Source: Pseudomonadota bacterium
GTDB lineage: Bacteria > Pseudomonadota > Alphaproteobacteria > Acetobacterales > Acetobacteraceae
Assembly (NCBI GenBank): GCA_019351895.1
Contig: JABBOH010000020.1
Span: forward strand, 1-64,000
Direction: 5' to 3'
DNA: 64,000 bases
The notes under the pieces are model-generated. The model had not been told where the DNA came from. It was given only the letters and a program-made list of their open reading frames with translations, and made no database searches. A program made the position numbers and the translations under genes. Of the stretch, positions 37,460 to 46,972 are shown piece after piece; position 1 is the first letter of the stretch; every line of letters starts with the position of its first letter.

Positions 37460-39406
37460 TCAGGCCGACTGCTTCACCCGCATATACCATTCGACGAGGC
37501 GGCGAACCTGTCGCTCGGTATAGCCGCGGGAGACCATGCGGTCGACAAAATCATTATGCTTCCGTTCAGTCTCGTTGTCCTTCTTGGAGCCGAAGCTTAT
37601 CACTGGCAGAAGATCCTCCACCTGGCTGAACATGCGCTTTTCGATGACTTCGCGAATCTTCTCGTAGCTGGTCCAGGAGGGGTTCCGCCCGCCATTGGCC
37701 GCCCGGGTGCGGAGCGCGAACTTCACCACCTCGTTGCGGAAATCCTTCGGGTTCGCGATGCCCGCCGGTTTCTCGATCTTGGTCAGCTCGGCATTGAGCA
37801 GTTCGCGGTTGAGCATCTGTCCGGTATCGGGATCCTTAAAGTCCTGATCCTCGATCCATGCATCCGCATAATCGAGGTAGCGGTCAAACAGATTCTGCCC
37901 GTAATCCCCGTAGCTTTCGAGATATGCCTTCTGGATCTCGTTGCCGATGAATTCCGCGTAACGGGAGGCGAGTTCGTCTTTGATGGTCGCGATGTAGCCG
38001 GCCTCGGTCTCGGGCGGAAACTGCTCGCGGCGGATCGCCTGCTCCAGCACATACATCAGATGCACCGGGTCGGCCGCGACCTCCGCCGACGAGTGGTTGA
38101 AGGTGGCCGACAGAACCTTGTAGGCGAAGCGGGTAGAGATGCCATCCATGCCCTCGTCGACGCCGGCGGCGTCCCGGTATTCCTGCATCGTCTTCACCTT
38201 GGGGTCCGTCTCGCGGATATTCTCCCCGTCATAGACGCGCATCTTCGCGAAGGGCTTGGAATTCGCGTGCGGCTTGAGCCGCGAGAGCACGGCGAACCGC
38301 GCCAGCATCTCGAGCGTATGCGGCGCGCAGGGTGCTTCGGCCAGAGCCGATCCTGCGATCAGCTTCTCGTAGATCTTGCTCTCCTCCGTCACCCGCAGGC
38401 AGTAAGGCACCTTGACGACGCTGACGCGGTCGAGGAAGGCCTCGTTTGTGCGGTTGTTGCGGAAGCTTTGCCACTCGGCCTCGTTCGAATGTGCGAGGAT
38501 GATGCCCTGGAAGGGAATGGCGCCGATGTTCTCGGTGCCGAGGTAATTTCCTTCCTGCGTTGCCGTCAGGAGCGGGTGGAGCATCTTGATCGGCGCCTTG
38601 AACATCTCGACGAATTCGAGAAGGCCCTGGTTGGCGCGGTTCAAGCCGCCGGAGAAGCCGTAGGCGTCCGGGTCGTTTTGGCTATAGCTTTCAAGCTTGC
38701 GGATATCGACCTTGCCGACGAGCGCGGAAATATCCTGGTTGTTGTCGTCGCCCGGCTCGGTCTTGGCGACCGCGATCTGCTTCCGCCGCGACGGATAGAG
38801 CTTGACCACGCGGAAGCGCTGGATGTCGCCGTTCATGTCTTCCAGCCGCTTGAGCGCCCAAGGGCTCGCGATGCCGGTCAGCACCCGGCGCGGGATGCCG
38901 TATTTCTCTCCCAGAGCATCGGCCATGGTGTCAGGATCGAAGAGTCCGAGCGGATTCTCGAACACAGGGCTCAATTCTTGCCCTGCTTTCAGGACATAGA
39001 TTGGTTCACGCTCCATCAGCGCTTTGAGGCGTTCGCCGAGCGAGGATTTGCCGCCGCCGACAGGGCCGAGCAGGTAGAGCACCTGCTTCCGCTCCTCCAA
39101 CCCCTGCGCCGCGTGGCGGAAGAAACCGACGATCCTCTCGATCGTCTCCTCCATGCCGTGGAAATCAGCGAAGGCCGGGTAGATGCGGATAGTACGGTTG
39201 AGGAACAGCCGACCGAGGCGGGCATCGCGCGAGGTGTCGACGATCTCGGCTTCGCCGATCGCGCGGAGCATGCGTTCGGCGGGGCTCGCATAGCATTCGG
39301 GATCATCCCGGCACGCGGAGAGATACTCCGCGAGGCTCATCTCGACTTCCCGTGTCCGGTCGCGAAGCGTCGCGTGCAGCGAGAAGATGTCGTCCGGTCG
39401 ATCCAT
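37460..39406 (-). CDS. prkA: PrkA-type serine protein kinase (YeaG)
   Basis: YLLGPVGGGKSSLGERLKALME; AAA-type PrkA sequence; true start MDRPDDIFSLH at 39406; operon with yeaH and spoVR. Confidence 0.95.
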   Translation of the reverse strand: MDRPDDIFSLHATLRDRTREVEMSLAEYLSACRDDPECYASPAERMLRAIGEAEIVDTSRDARLGRLFLNRTIRIYPAFADFHGMEETIERIVGFFRHAAQGLEERKQVLYLLGPVGGGKSSLGERLKALMEREPIYVLKAGQELSPVFENPLGLFDPDTMADALGEKYGIPRRVLTGIASPWALKRLEDMNGDIQRFRVVKLYPSRRKQIAVAKTEPGDDNNQDISALVGKVDIRKLESYSQNDPDAYGFSGGLNRANQGLLEFVEMFKAPIKMLHPLLTATQEGNYLGTENIGAIPFQGIILAHSNEAEWQSFRNNRTNEAFLDRVSVVKVPYCLRVTEESKIYEKLIAGSALAEAPCAPHTLEMLARFAVLSRLKPHANSKPFAKMRVYDGENIRETDPKVKTMQEYRDAAGVDEGMDGISTRFAYKVLSATFNHSSAEVAADPVHLMYVLEQAIRREQFPPETEAGYIATIKDELASRYAEFIGNEIQKAYLESYGDYGQNLFDRYLDYADAWIEDQDFKDPDTGQMLNRELLNAELTKIEKPAGIANPKDFRNEVVKFALRTRAANGGRNPSWTSYEKIREVIEKRMFSQVEDLLPVISFGSKKDNETERKHNDFVDRMVSRGYTERQVRRLVEWYMRVKQSA

Positions 39407-39679
39407 AGCGCGTTCTCCAGCCATTCGTCGGCACAGGTGCTGTCGTCTGTCCCCCCGGGGCTTTGCCCCTTTCTGCGGTGCGGGACGGCGGCCCCGCACA
39501 GCCTAGCGCAATAGAGTTGAGATTTTCATCAACAACATTTTGTATCAAGCGGCCACAATGAGATTTTTACCTCAACCGGGCGTTTCTTAAGGAAATTTTC
39601 GGCGTTCTTCCTGCTCCGCCGATGTTTCTTGGGATCTTGTTCAGCCGCCGCAGGCAAACTCGGGGGTGCGACTCCGAGA

Positions 39680-40120
39680 TCAGCTCTCATCAGGCTGCAG
39701 AACGCCTTTTTTCAAGATGATGTTGCCATAAAGTCGCCGCTCGGCTGTGGCCACGACCGCGAAACAGCCACGGACCCGCTCGTAGAAGGCGAAACGCTCC
39801 AGCGGCGTCATCGCAAACTTGCCTTCGCCGTAGTGTTTGACGATCCTCATAAACTCCACGCAAACCGGCGCCGGTTCCTCGGGCGCATGCACCTGGCGCA
39901 TGTAGAAGGCGGTTTCCGTCTCGAAGGCGTCGAGCGGCATCAGCTTGAGGATGGCCTCAGCCATGTGGGTGGCCGTGACACCGTCCGCGCGGACGACGCG
40001 CTTGCCCATGGTGACGGAGGGGAAGTTGGCGTCGACGATGGCGATCTCGTCGCCGTGGCCCATCTGCCGCAGGATGGCGAGCAACTCGGGCGACAGGATC
40101 GGGTCGATATGGCGTAGCAT
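39680..40120 (-). CDS. RbsD/FucU family mutarotase
   Basis: HIDPILSPELLAILRQMGHGDEIAIVDANFPS. Confidence 0.92.
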   Translation of the reverse strand: MLRHIDPILSPELLAILRQMGHGDEIAIVDANFPSVTMGKRVVRADGVTATHMAEAILKLMPLDAFETETAFYMRQVHAPEEPAPVCVEFMRIVKHYGEGKFAMTPLERFAFYERVRGCFAVVATAERRLYGNIILKKGVLQPDES

Positions 40121-40126
40121 CAGTCG

Positions 40127-40942
40127 TCACTCCCTCGGTTTGGCCGGCTTCGCCGGCACGCCTTGTATAATGTCCGGCCGATGCGGCTCATAGGCGCGGA
40201 TGGCGACGCCCCGCCCCTGGCGGTGCAGATCGATCGCCCGGGCGGCGAGCAGCAGGAGAAGGACGATTGGCCCGAGCAGGCTGATGTAGCCTACATCCGC
40301 CGCCGATAGCCCCCCCGCCACGGCGCCCACAGCGAAGGCTCCGACCGTCATGCCGATGGTTCTCGCCCGGCTGAACAGCTCCCGCTTGTCGCCGGGCGAC
40401 AGCTTGCGTCCGAACCCCGTCAGCCAATGCGTCCACTGGACCGTCGCCTCAGTGACGTTCGTGGTCATCGCGGTCGTCGCGGGCAGGTTGTGCAAGGGCT
40501 GCCGCATGATGGCGTTCTGTGTCGCCATGCCCATGATGAGGATCGTGCCGACCGAGACGCCGGTGAGATCGTCGGTCGACTGGCAGGGCGGCAGCCACAT
40601 GCCGACCAGCAGGCAGCAGCCGAGCAGCGCGGCCTCGAGCAAGAGGGCAAAGCCCAGCGGTGAAAATCGCCGGTCGCTGACGCGCGTCATGATGATGGTG
40701 GCGAGGCCGACGCCGACCATGAAGAGCGGCAGGGCCAGGAACTTCATGATGATGCGCGGGCTGCCTTGGGCGAGCCCGACAGCCATGAAGGCGAGATTGC
40801 CCGTGATATGGGCGGTCAGGAGACCATGCAGCCTAAGATAGCCGAAGGCATCGGAAAAGCCCGCGATGCCGGCGAGAGAGAGGGGAAAGAGGCGTCCGTG
40901 ATCGGCCGTGGGTGCCGCCGGGTCCGGCTCCGTCTCAGGCAT
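40127..40942 (-). CDS. DUF1275 (YoaK) family membrane protein
   Basis: GIAGFSDAFGYLRLHGLLTAHITGNLAFMAVGLA; true start MPETEPDP at 40942. Confidence 0.9.
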   Translation of the reverse strand: MPETEPDPAAPTADHGRLFPLSLAGIAGFSDAFGYLRLHGLLTAHITGNLAFMAVGLAQGSPRIIMKFLALPLFMVGVGLATIIMTRVSDRRFSPLGFALLLEAALLGCCLLVGMWLPPCQSTDDLTGVSVGTILIMGMATQNAIMRQPLHNLPATTAMTTNVTEATVQWTHWLTGFGRKLSPGDKRELFSRARTIGMTVGAFAVGAVAGGLSAADVGYISLLGPIVLLLLLAARAIDLHRQGRGVAIRAYEPHRPDIIQGVPAKPAKPRE

Positions 40943-41435
40943 CGCCGCGGAGAATGGAAGGCTCGACCACCAGCGGCTTCGTGCGGTTGTCCTGGTCGCG
41001 CACCAGCCAATAGACAATGCCGAGCGCGAGGATGGCCGCCGCGACCGCCAGCATCTCCAGCACGTTGATCGCCTTGAGGTCGAGCACGATGAACTTCCGC
41101 AGCGTTGCCAGCAGACCGATGAGGATGATCGAGCGGATCCGCACGATGCTAGTCTGGGTCGCCGTGACGATCAGGAAGGAGCGCTTGAACTCCAGCCCGA
41201 TCAGAACGGTAAAGAACATGCCGAAGAGGCTGGGGTAGATTTCTGGATTGGCGGGATCGAGTTCGCCCCGCAGCATGAGTGTAATGGTCACCAGCACCAG
41301 ATGCCAGGTCGCGAAGCCGATCAGCAGGACGATGATGAGCGTGAGCACGAGCATGATGAGGTGCTCGAAGGTCTCATAGAGCGTGTTGCCGACGAAGCGG
41401 CGGATCGCCGGGCTGACGGGGATGGTGAATTTCAT
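40935..41435 (-). CDS. PsiE-like phosphate-starvation-inducible family membrane protein
   Basis: Hydrophobic helices, EFKRSFLIVTATQTSIVRIRSIILIGLLATLRKFIVLDL. Confidence 0.8.
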   Translation of the reverse strand: MKFTIPVSPAIRRFVGNTLYETFEHLIMLVLTLIIVLLIGFATWHLVLVTITLMLRGELDPANPEIYPSLFGMFFTVLIGLEFKRSFLIVTATQTSIVRIRSIILIGLLATLRKFIVLDLKAINVLEMLAVAAAILALGIVYWLVRDQDNRTKPLVVEPSILRGDA

Positions 41436-41550
41436 CGGGCGCGCGTCTCCGGAAGGCTGGCTCGTCCGCCAGCCTCAGAGCGATAGCGCACCTGCTTGCG
41501 CCGACCTATAGGGCGCGGCGGGCGTCGGGGAGCGCCGCCGGTCGTCAGCG

Positions 41551-42567
41551 TCAGTCGTCGAGCCAGGCCCGCACCGCCGACCGCAGGAAGCCAAAGTCCT
41601 CCGGGTTCTCGGCAGGTGCGGGCGCCCCAGCGCGATGGCCCCAGATGCTCGGGATCGGCCTCAACTCGGCCGAGCGGAGATGCTGAAGCTCGTGGGCGTT
41701 GTCGGCCACCGGAAAGTAGAGGTCCGTCTCCCCCGGCATCAGGAGCACCCGCGCGCGGATCGCCGCCAGAGCGACCGAGAGATCGCCGCGATAGAGGTCG
41801 TTCGCGCTGATGTCGCCGGCATACCAGGTGCGGAGCTGCGCGTAGAGATCGGCGGCCGCAAGTTGAAAGCCGCTTCCCCAATGGTCGTCCAGGAACTCGT
41901 CGAGCGTCTTGGCGCCCGTGGTGCTGAGATGCAGCCCCGCGCGGTACCAATCCTGGCTCATCGCCCAGCCGGCATAGTTGCGGGTGAAGGCGCGGCGCGC
42001 GGCGCGCGGCTCGGCCGAGAAGCGGCCACCGCCCAGATGCTCGGGCGCGGCCTCCAGAACCGCCATCAGCGCGGCGAGGAAGACCTGGTTGTGCGGCGAG
42101 GTTCGGGCGGAGCCGCAGACGACGATCGCGCGGGCGACCGCCTCCGGCGCCAGCGCGGCCCAGTGGTAGGCCTGCTGCGCCCCCATGGAGAAGCCATAGA
42201 CGCAGGCGACTTCCGTGATCCCGAAAACCTCCTGCAGCAGACGCCGCTGCGCCCCGATATTGTCGGCGCTCGTGACACGGGCCGGATAGTCCGGCGTGTT
42301 CGAGGGGCTGGAGGAGAGGCCGTTGCCGAACATGTCGGGGATCACGATGAACCAACGCCCGGGGTCGAGAAGGCTGTCCGGACCGATCGCCCATTCGAGC
42401 GCCGGGTGCTGAGCCGAGTAGCTCGTCGGATAGACGATGACGTTGTCACGCGCGGCGGACAGGGTGCCATGCGCCTTCCAGGAAAGCCGGGCATCGGCGA
42501 TGCGCTCTCCGGACTGCAGCGGCAGGTCGCCGAGGCTGAAGACGCCGCTCTGCGTGGGCCAGCTCAT
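41551..42567 (-). CDS. Alpha/beta hydrolase, homoserine O-acetyltransferase (MetX)-like
   Basis: VYGFSMGAQQAYHWAAL nucleophile elbow; DNVIVYPTSYSAQH; start MSWPTQSGVF. Confidence 0.85.
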   Translation of the reverse strand: MSWPTQSGVFSLGDLPLQSGERIADARLSWKAHGTLSAARDNVIVYPTSYSAQHPALEWAIGPDSLLDPGRWFIVIPDMFGNGLSSSPSNTPDYPARVTSADNIGAQRRLLQEVFGITEVACVYGFSMGAQQAYHWAALAPEAVARAIVVCGSARTSPHNQVFLAALMAVLEAAPEHLGGGRFSAEPRAARRAFTRNYAGWAMSQDWYRAGLHLSTTGAKTLDEFLDDHWGSGFQLAAADLYAQLRTWYAGDISANDLYRGDLSVALAAIRARVLLMPGETDLYFPVADNAHELQHLRSAELRPIPSIWGHRAGAPAPAENPEDFGFLRSAVRAWLDD

Positions 42568-42784
42568 GGGCGCTCCGATCCTGCCGGTGAAAATAGTTCG
42601 GCCAGCATTGCCTGCCGCGTTGCTTTTGGGAAGTGGCCGTCCCGCGAGCCGCTGGCCACACCGCAGCGTGAAGCGGCGGACCCTGTGGACCGGTCGCGCC
42701 CCTGCCCACTTGCCGGCGTGGCACGTCCCCAACGGAGAGGTGTCGCCTCACCCGAGCGAATTTCGGCACGCAAGGAACCGATAC

Positions 42785-43276
42785 ATGAAGACGATGAACG
42801 AGCTATTCCTCCACTTCCTCAAGGACGTCTATTACGCCGAGCGGCAGATTTCCAAGGCGCTGCCCAAGATGGCGAAGGCCGCGCAGAACCCGCAGCTCCA
42901 GCAGGCGTTCACCGAGCACCGCGAGGAGACACAGCACCAGATCGAGCGGCTGCAACAGGTTTTCGAGGCGCTTGGCAAGCGCGCCCAAGGCGTGACCTGC
43001 GAGGCGATCAACGGGCTCATCGAGGAGTGCGAGGAGCTTCTGGATGAAGCCAAGGAGCCGAGCGCGATGCGCGATGCGGGGCTTATTGCCTGCGGGCAGG
43101 CGGTCGAGCATTACGAGATGGCGCGCTACGGCTCGCTGGTGGCCTGGGCAAAGCTTGCCGGGCAGAAGGATGTGGTGACGTTGCTGGAGCAGACCCTGGC
43201 CGAAGAGAAGAAGGCTGACACGCTGCTGAACAAGCTGGCCAATGAGGGCATCAACAAAGCGGCAAAGGCCGCCTGA
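42785..43276 (+). CDS. Ferritin-like DUF892 (YciE/YciF) family protein
   Basis: MNELFLHFLKDVYYAERQISKALPKMAKAAQNPQLQQAFTEHREET. Confidence 0.94.
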   Translation: MKTMNELFLHFLKDVYYAERQISKALPKMAKAAQNPQLQQAFTEHREETQHQIERLQQVFEALGKRAQGVTCEAINGLIEECEELLDEAKEPSAMRDAGLIACGQAVEHYEMARYGSLVAWAKLAGQKDVVTLLEQTLAEEKKADTLLNKLANEGINKAAKAA

Positions 43277-43283
43277 CGGTGGA

Positions 43284-43310
43284 GGGCGGGCACCTGTGCG
43301 GCGCCCGCCC
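43284..43310 (+). terminator. Strong hairpin downstream of DUF892 gene (no clear T tract)
   Basis: GGGCGGGC-acctgtgcggc-GCCCGCCC inverted repeat. Confidence 0.45.
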
Positions 43311-43341
43311 AATGCACGGTCGGGAACCGGCTGGCTGCACG

Positions 43342-44100
43342 CTATGGCGCCAGGGCCTCAGCGAGCGAATTTGCCGCGGTTTTCTGCGTCACCTTCCAGT
43401 GCAGAATTTGAGAGGTCGTGACCGCCTTGCCATAGAAAGTGTGGTCCTTCTGCTTATTGGCCTTGATGTCCGTCACGTGGAAACTTGTATTGGGCCGAGC
43501 CATGGTATGTTTTGACCAGACGATAACGTCACCGCCTTTGACCGGGACCTTCGCTTGGCCGGAATATTTGATGACCGCAAGATCGGCGTCCGGACCGACC
43601 GAGATGTTGTCGGCTTTACTGAAGGCTGTGAGCGCCTTGCTTGTCATCAGCATCAAGATCGTTTCGCCGCCAGTCGGGTTGGCCCGCTGTGCTGACTGAG
43701 AGCCCTGTGATGACTGGGCCCCCTGAGACGACAGAGATTCGGGCGACATCCGGCGGAATGTCAGAAAGGCGGGCTGCGTCCATCCTCCTGACCCATTTCT
43801 GACCAGGACGGCCTGCCCATGTTCACCAAGCAGCCCATGGGTCATGGACGGCATGATGAACAGACCTTTGCAACGGGCGATCAGGTCATTGTAATGTGGG
43901 TCCGACCGCAAATCGTTCACGGCTTTCGTAGCACCAGCAAGAACGCCGCGGCTTGCTGCGCCGCCGGAGTTGGTATTTGCGTTGCCACTTGACGCGGGCG
44001 AAGCGGTTGATGGCGCCTGCGCCATAGCGGGAAGGACGGCAAGGCTCGCGGCACTGAATAGCCCAGCTCCCGCCGCTGCCATAAGAATACGCTTTCGCAT
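43342..44100 (-). CDS. SYLF (Ysc84-like) domain lipid-binding protein, copy 1
   Basis: Signal peptide; CKGLFIMPSMTHGLLGEHGQAVLVRNGSGGWTQPAFLTF. Confidence 0.88.
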   Translation of the reverse strand: MRKRILMAAAGAGLFSAASLAVLPAMAQAPSTASPASSGNANTNSGGAASRGVLAGATKAVNDLRSDPHYNDLIARCKGLFIMPSMTHGLLGEHGQAVLVRNGSGGWTQPAFLTFRRMSPESLSSQGAQSSQGSQSAQRANPTGGETILMLMTSKALTAFSKADNISVGPDADLAVIKYSGQAKVPVKGGDVIVWSKHTMARPNTSFHVTDIKANKQKDHTFYGKAVTTSQILHWKVTQKTAANSLAEALAP

Positions 44101-44211
44101 CGTGATTGTCCTAGAGTTTTTCGGCGTGCGAGCCGGGTCGCGGATCGCCGCTCTATGTGGATTTCGGCCTGCAGAATGTTGGCGAAGTCAGGGGCATCGG
44201 GGTGTTTGAAA

Positions 44212-44242
44212 TCGGACGGGCGCCCCGATGGCGCCCGTCCGA
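44212..44242 (-). terminator. Hairpin terminator of second SYLF gene
   Basis: 13-bp perfect stem TCGGACGGGCGCC-ccgat-GGCGCCCGTCCGA; on the minus strand followed by TTTC. Confidence 0.65.
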
Positions 44243-44248
44243 CCGTCG

Positions 44249-44977
44249 TCAGGAAAGCGTGCTTTCGAGCTGGTCCGCCGCCTGCTGGTGCTGAACCTTC
44301 CCCTTGATGATCTGCGTCGTTGAGACGCTCTTGCCGTAGAAGTTCTTGTCTTCCGGCTTATTGCTCGTGATGTCGGTTGCGCTGACCGTCGCCCCCGCGA
44401 AAGCGCCAGACTTGTTGGACCAGATGATCACATCGCCTTTCCCTACCGGCGCTTGCCCCTTCGCTGAATAATTAACGACTGTCAGGCCGGCATTAGCGCC
44501 GAGGGAGAAGTTGTTGGCCTGCGTGAAATCATGCATAGCCTTGCTGGTCATCAGCAGCATGATGGTTTCTCCCCCCGAACCGCCGGCCTGAGCACCCAAG
44601 GAGATCGAGCCGAGCGTCAGGAACGCGGGCTCGCTCCAGCCATTCGAGGTGCGCCTCACAAGAACGCCCTGACCACCCTTGCCGCCGATGATGAAGCCGC
44701 CTTTCCCCATGCTCGGGATGATGAACATACCTTTGCACTTCGTCATCAGGTTCGCGAAGTGCGAGTCGGACTTCATGTCCTGGACCGCCTTGGTGGCGTT
44801 CTGCAGAAGCCGGTCCGGCTTGCTGGCGTTTCCGCCGTTATTGCCGTTTCTGCTATCGTTGCTGGTGTTCGTCGCCTGATCGTTGGACGTGCTTTGGGCC
44901 ATGGCCGGAAGAGCCGTGAGGCTGGTCGCGCCGATCAAAGTCAAGCCGAGGGCCGCCGTCGTAATAGTTTTGCGCAT
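44249..44977 (-). CDS. SYLF (Ysc84-like) domain lipid-binding protein, copy 2
   Basis: MRKTITTAALGLTLIGATSLTALPAMAQ leader; CKGMFIIPSMGKGGFIIGGKGGQGVLVRRTSNGWSEPAFLTLGSIS; paralog of the adjacent gene. Confidence 0.9.
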   Translation of the reverse strand: MRKTITTAALGLTLIGATSLTALPAMAQSTSNDQATNTSNDSRNGNNGGNASKPDRLLQNATKAVQDMKSDSHFANLMTKCKGMFIIPSMGKGGFIIGGKGGQGVLVRRTSNGWSEPAFLTLGSISLGAQAGGSGGETIMLLMTSKAMHDFTQANNFSLGANAGLTVVNYSAKGQAPVGKGDVIIWSNKSGAFAGATVSATDITSNKPEDKNFYGKSVSTTQIIKGKVQHQQAADQLESTLS

Positions 44978-45242
44978 AGGGATCTCCTTGCATTTGCCGA
45001 GGCAAATTACGTTAGATGCCGTGTCATTTTGCACCATCTCTGCAGTGCGTTGGCGTCCCAGAGATGGCCGATCGAATGTGGGTTTCCAGGGAGCTTCGGC
45101 CGTCCGCACGCATGCGTGTAACATGTGGGCTGCAGGTAATTGCAGATGCAAATCGGCGCACGCGTGACTGTCGCCAACATTACAGACGCGTAAGAGAGCC
45201 GAGGATCCGGGTAATCGAGGTCTCGGCCGCAGCGGTATGCGG

Positions 45243-45839
45243 CTACTCCGGCGCCGGAGCTTCAGATGGATGAGGCAGCGCCTGCACATTCTCCGCGATG
45301 CGATAAAGGAAGTCAGTAAGGGTCGCGACGCCGTGGGCGACGCTGGAGTCGTTCAGGATGGTGAAGACGGACAAGCCCTCAGGCGGCGGTGCTGCGCGTG
45401 CGAGGCGTGCCGCGATATCCGCCGGCGTCTCGCGCGCCCGGTCTCGCAGCCGGGCGGCACGAACCCGCTCAGACGCCGTGATCTCGATAACCGCGACCGG
45501 GAAGCGCTCCGCGGCGCTGACCAGAATGCTGCGGGAGACATTGGCGACGACCGTGCGTCCCGCTTCAAGGTCTTGAACTATATCCGCCGGCACGCCGTAG
45601 TGCAGCCCGTGCGCCTCCCAGTTCAGGGCGAAGCCGCCGGCCGCGCGCCGCGCATGAAAACCCGGCTCGTCAGCGACGTCATGATCTTCTTCCTGAGCAG
45701 GCCGCGTCACCACGCGCCGCACGAAGCGGAAGCGCGCGTCTCCCGCGAGCGCCTGGGCGGCCCCGGACAGCAGCGTATCCTTACCGGAGCCGGACGGGCC
45801 GACCACCAGCACAAGCAGTCCGGGCATCGCGCCGCTCAT
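45243..45839 (-). CDS. phnN: Ribose 1,5-bisphosphokinase PhnN
   Basis: LLVLVVGPSGSGKDTLLSGAAQAL; RRVVTRPAQEEDHD; end of phn operon. Confidence 0.93.
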   Translation of the reverse strand: MSGAMPGLLVLVVGPSGSGKDTLLSGAAQALAGDARFRFVRRVVTRPAQEEDHDVADEPGFHARRAAGGFALNWEAHGLHYGVPADIVQDLEAGRTVVANVSRSILVSAAERFPVAVIEITASERVRAARLRDRARETPADIAARLARAAPPPEGLSVFTILNDSSVAHGVATLTDFLYRIAENVQALPHPSEAPAPE

Positions 45840-46972
45840 GCGACGCGCTGCCCCTCCCGCCAGACAGCCAGCGGAGCGGCCAGACCCTCGTGCCGCCGCA
45901 CGCGTACAAAATCGGCGCGGAGCCCGACGGCGATCCGCCCCCGGTCCGCAAGGCCCGCGAGCCGGGCCGGACCCGAGGTGACAAGCGCGACCGCCTCCGG
46001 CACCGGCATTCCTGCGTCGGCCGCGACAAAAGCCGCCTCCACCAGGGCACCCGGCACGTAGTCCGATGCCAGCGCATCGACGGCGCCGGCCGCCAGCAGT
46101 TCCGTCACCGCCACGTTGCCGGAATGCGAGCCGCCGCGAACGAGGTTGGGAGCACCTGCGATCACATCCATGCCGAGAGCGCGGGCCCCCTTCGCCGCCA
46201 CCAGACGCACTGGGAATTCGCTGATGCGGATGCCGTCGGCGTGGTTCTCCGCGACCTCCTCCAGCGTCTCGTCATCATGGCTTGCGAGCACAATGGCACG
46301 TCCGCGCACCATTTCCAGCAGGAGGCGGCGGTTGGGGCCTCGCAATTCGAGGCGGCGCGCCCGCAACTCCCCGATTTGCGCGTCCACGTCGGCGAGCGTG
46401 ATGCCGTCGAGCGTCTTGCGCTTCCGGAAGCGGTCGAGATCCGCATACTGGCCAACGCCGGGCGTGTGATCCATGAGGCTCACCATGCGCGTAAGCGGGT
46501 GGGGAACCACGCTCTCGACCAGCCCGAGCATGTTCTGCGCCGGCAACTCGCAGCGGAGATGGAGGAAGTGGTCGGACTTGAACAGTCCGACCGCCGCCAG
46601 CGCCGTGAGATCGGTAACGCCTTCCCGGAAGGTCCGCACGCGGTCGTCGATGTCGAAATTGAGGTTGCCGACGCAAAGGGCGTCGAAGACGGTCGTGACG
46701 CCCGCCGCCGCGCATTGCGCGTCATGGGCGACGAAGGCAGAGCGGGACGGCCAGCGCGCGCCGGGTCGGGGCTGAACCTGCCGCTCCAGATTGTCCGTGT
46801 GCAGGTCGATGATGCCGGGCATCAGGATGTCGCCGCCAAGATCCTGCGCCCCCGGCGCCGCGGACGATCCTTCGGCAATTTCGGCGATCCGGCCGTCACG
46901 GATGACGACCGTCCCCCGCAGCACGCGGTCGGCGAGCACGAGGTCAGCATTGGTCAGGATCGTCTCGATCAT
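45836..46972 (-). CDS. phnM: Alpha-D-ribose 1-methylphosphonate 5-triphosphate diphosphatase PhnM
   Basis: GIIDLHTDNLERQVQPRPGARWP; between phnL and phnN with 4-bp overlaps. Confidence 0.94.
   Translation of the reverse strand: MIETILTNADLVLADRVLRGTVVIRDGRIAEIAEGSSAAPGAQDLGGDILMPGIIDLHTDNLERQVQPRPGARWPSRSAFVAHDAQCAAAGVTTVFDALCVGNLNFDIDDRVRTFREGVTDLTALAAVGLFKSDHFLHLRCELPAQNMLGLVESVVPHPLTRMVSLMDHTPGVGQYADLDRFRKRKTLDGITLADVDAQIGELRARRLELRGPNRRLLLEMVRGRAIVLASHDDETLEEVAENHADGIRISEFPVRLVAAKGARALGMDVIAGAPNLVRGGSHSGNVAVTELLAAGAVDALASDYVPGALVEAAFVAADAGMPVPEAVALVTSGPARLAGLADRGRIAVGLRADFVRVRRHEGLAAPLAVWREGQRVA

Noticed and set aside
37412-39514. 700-aa plus-strand ORF opposite prkA
   Set aside because: Complete antisense overlap with the well-supported PrkA gene; composition (Arg/His/Asp/Leu-rich, no family motif) is typical of a shadow ORF in GC-rich DNA
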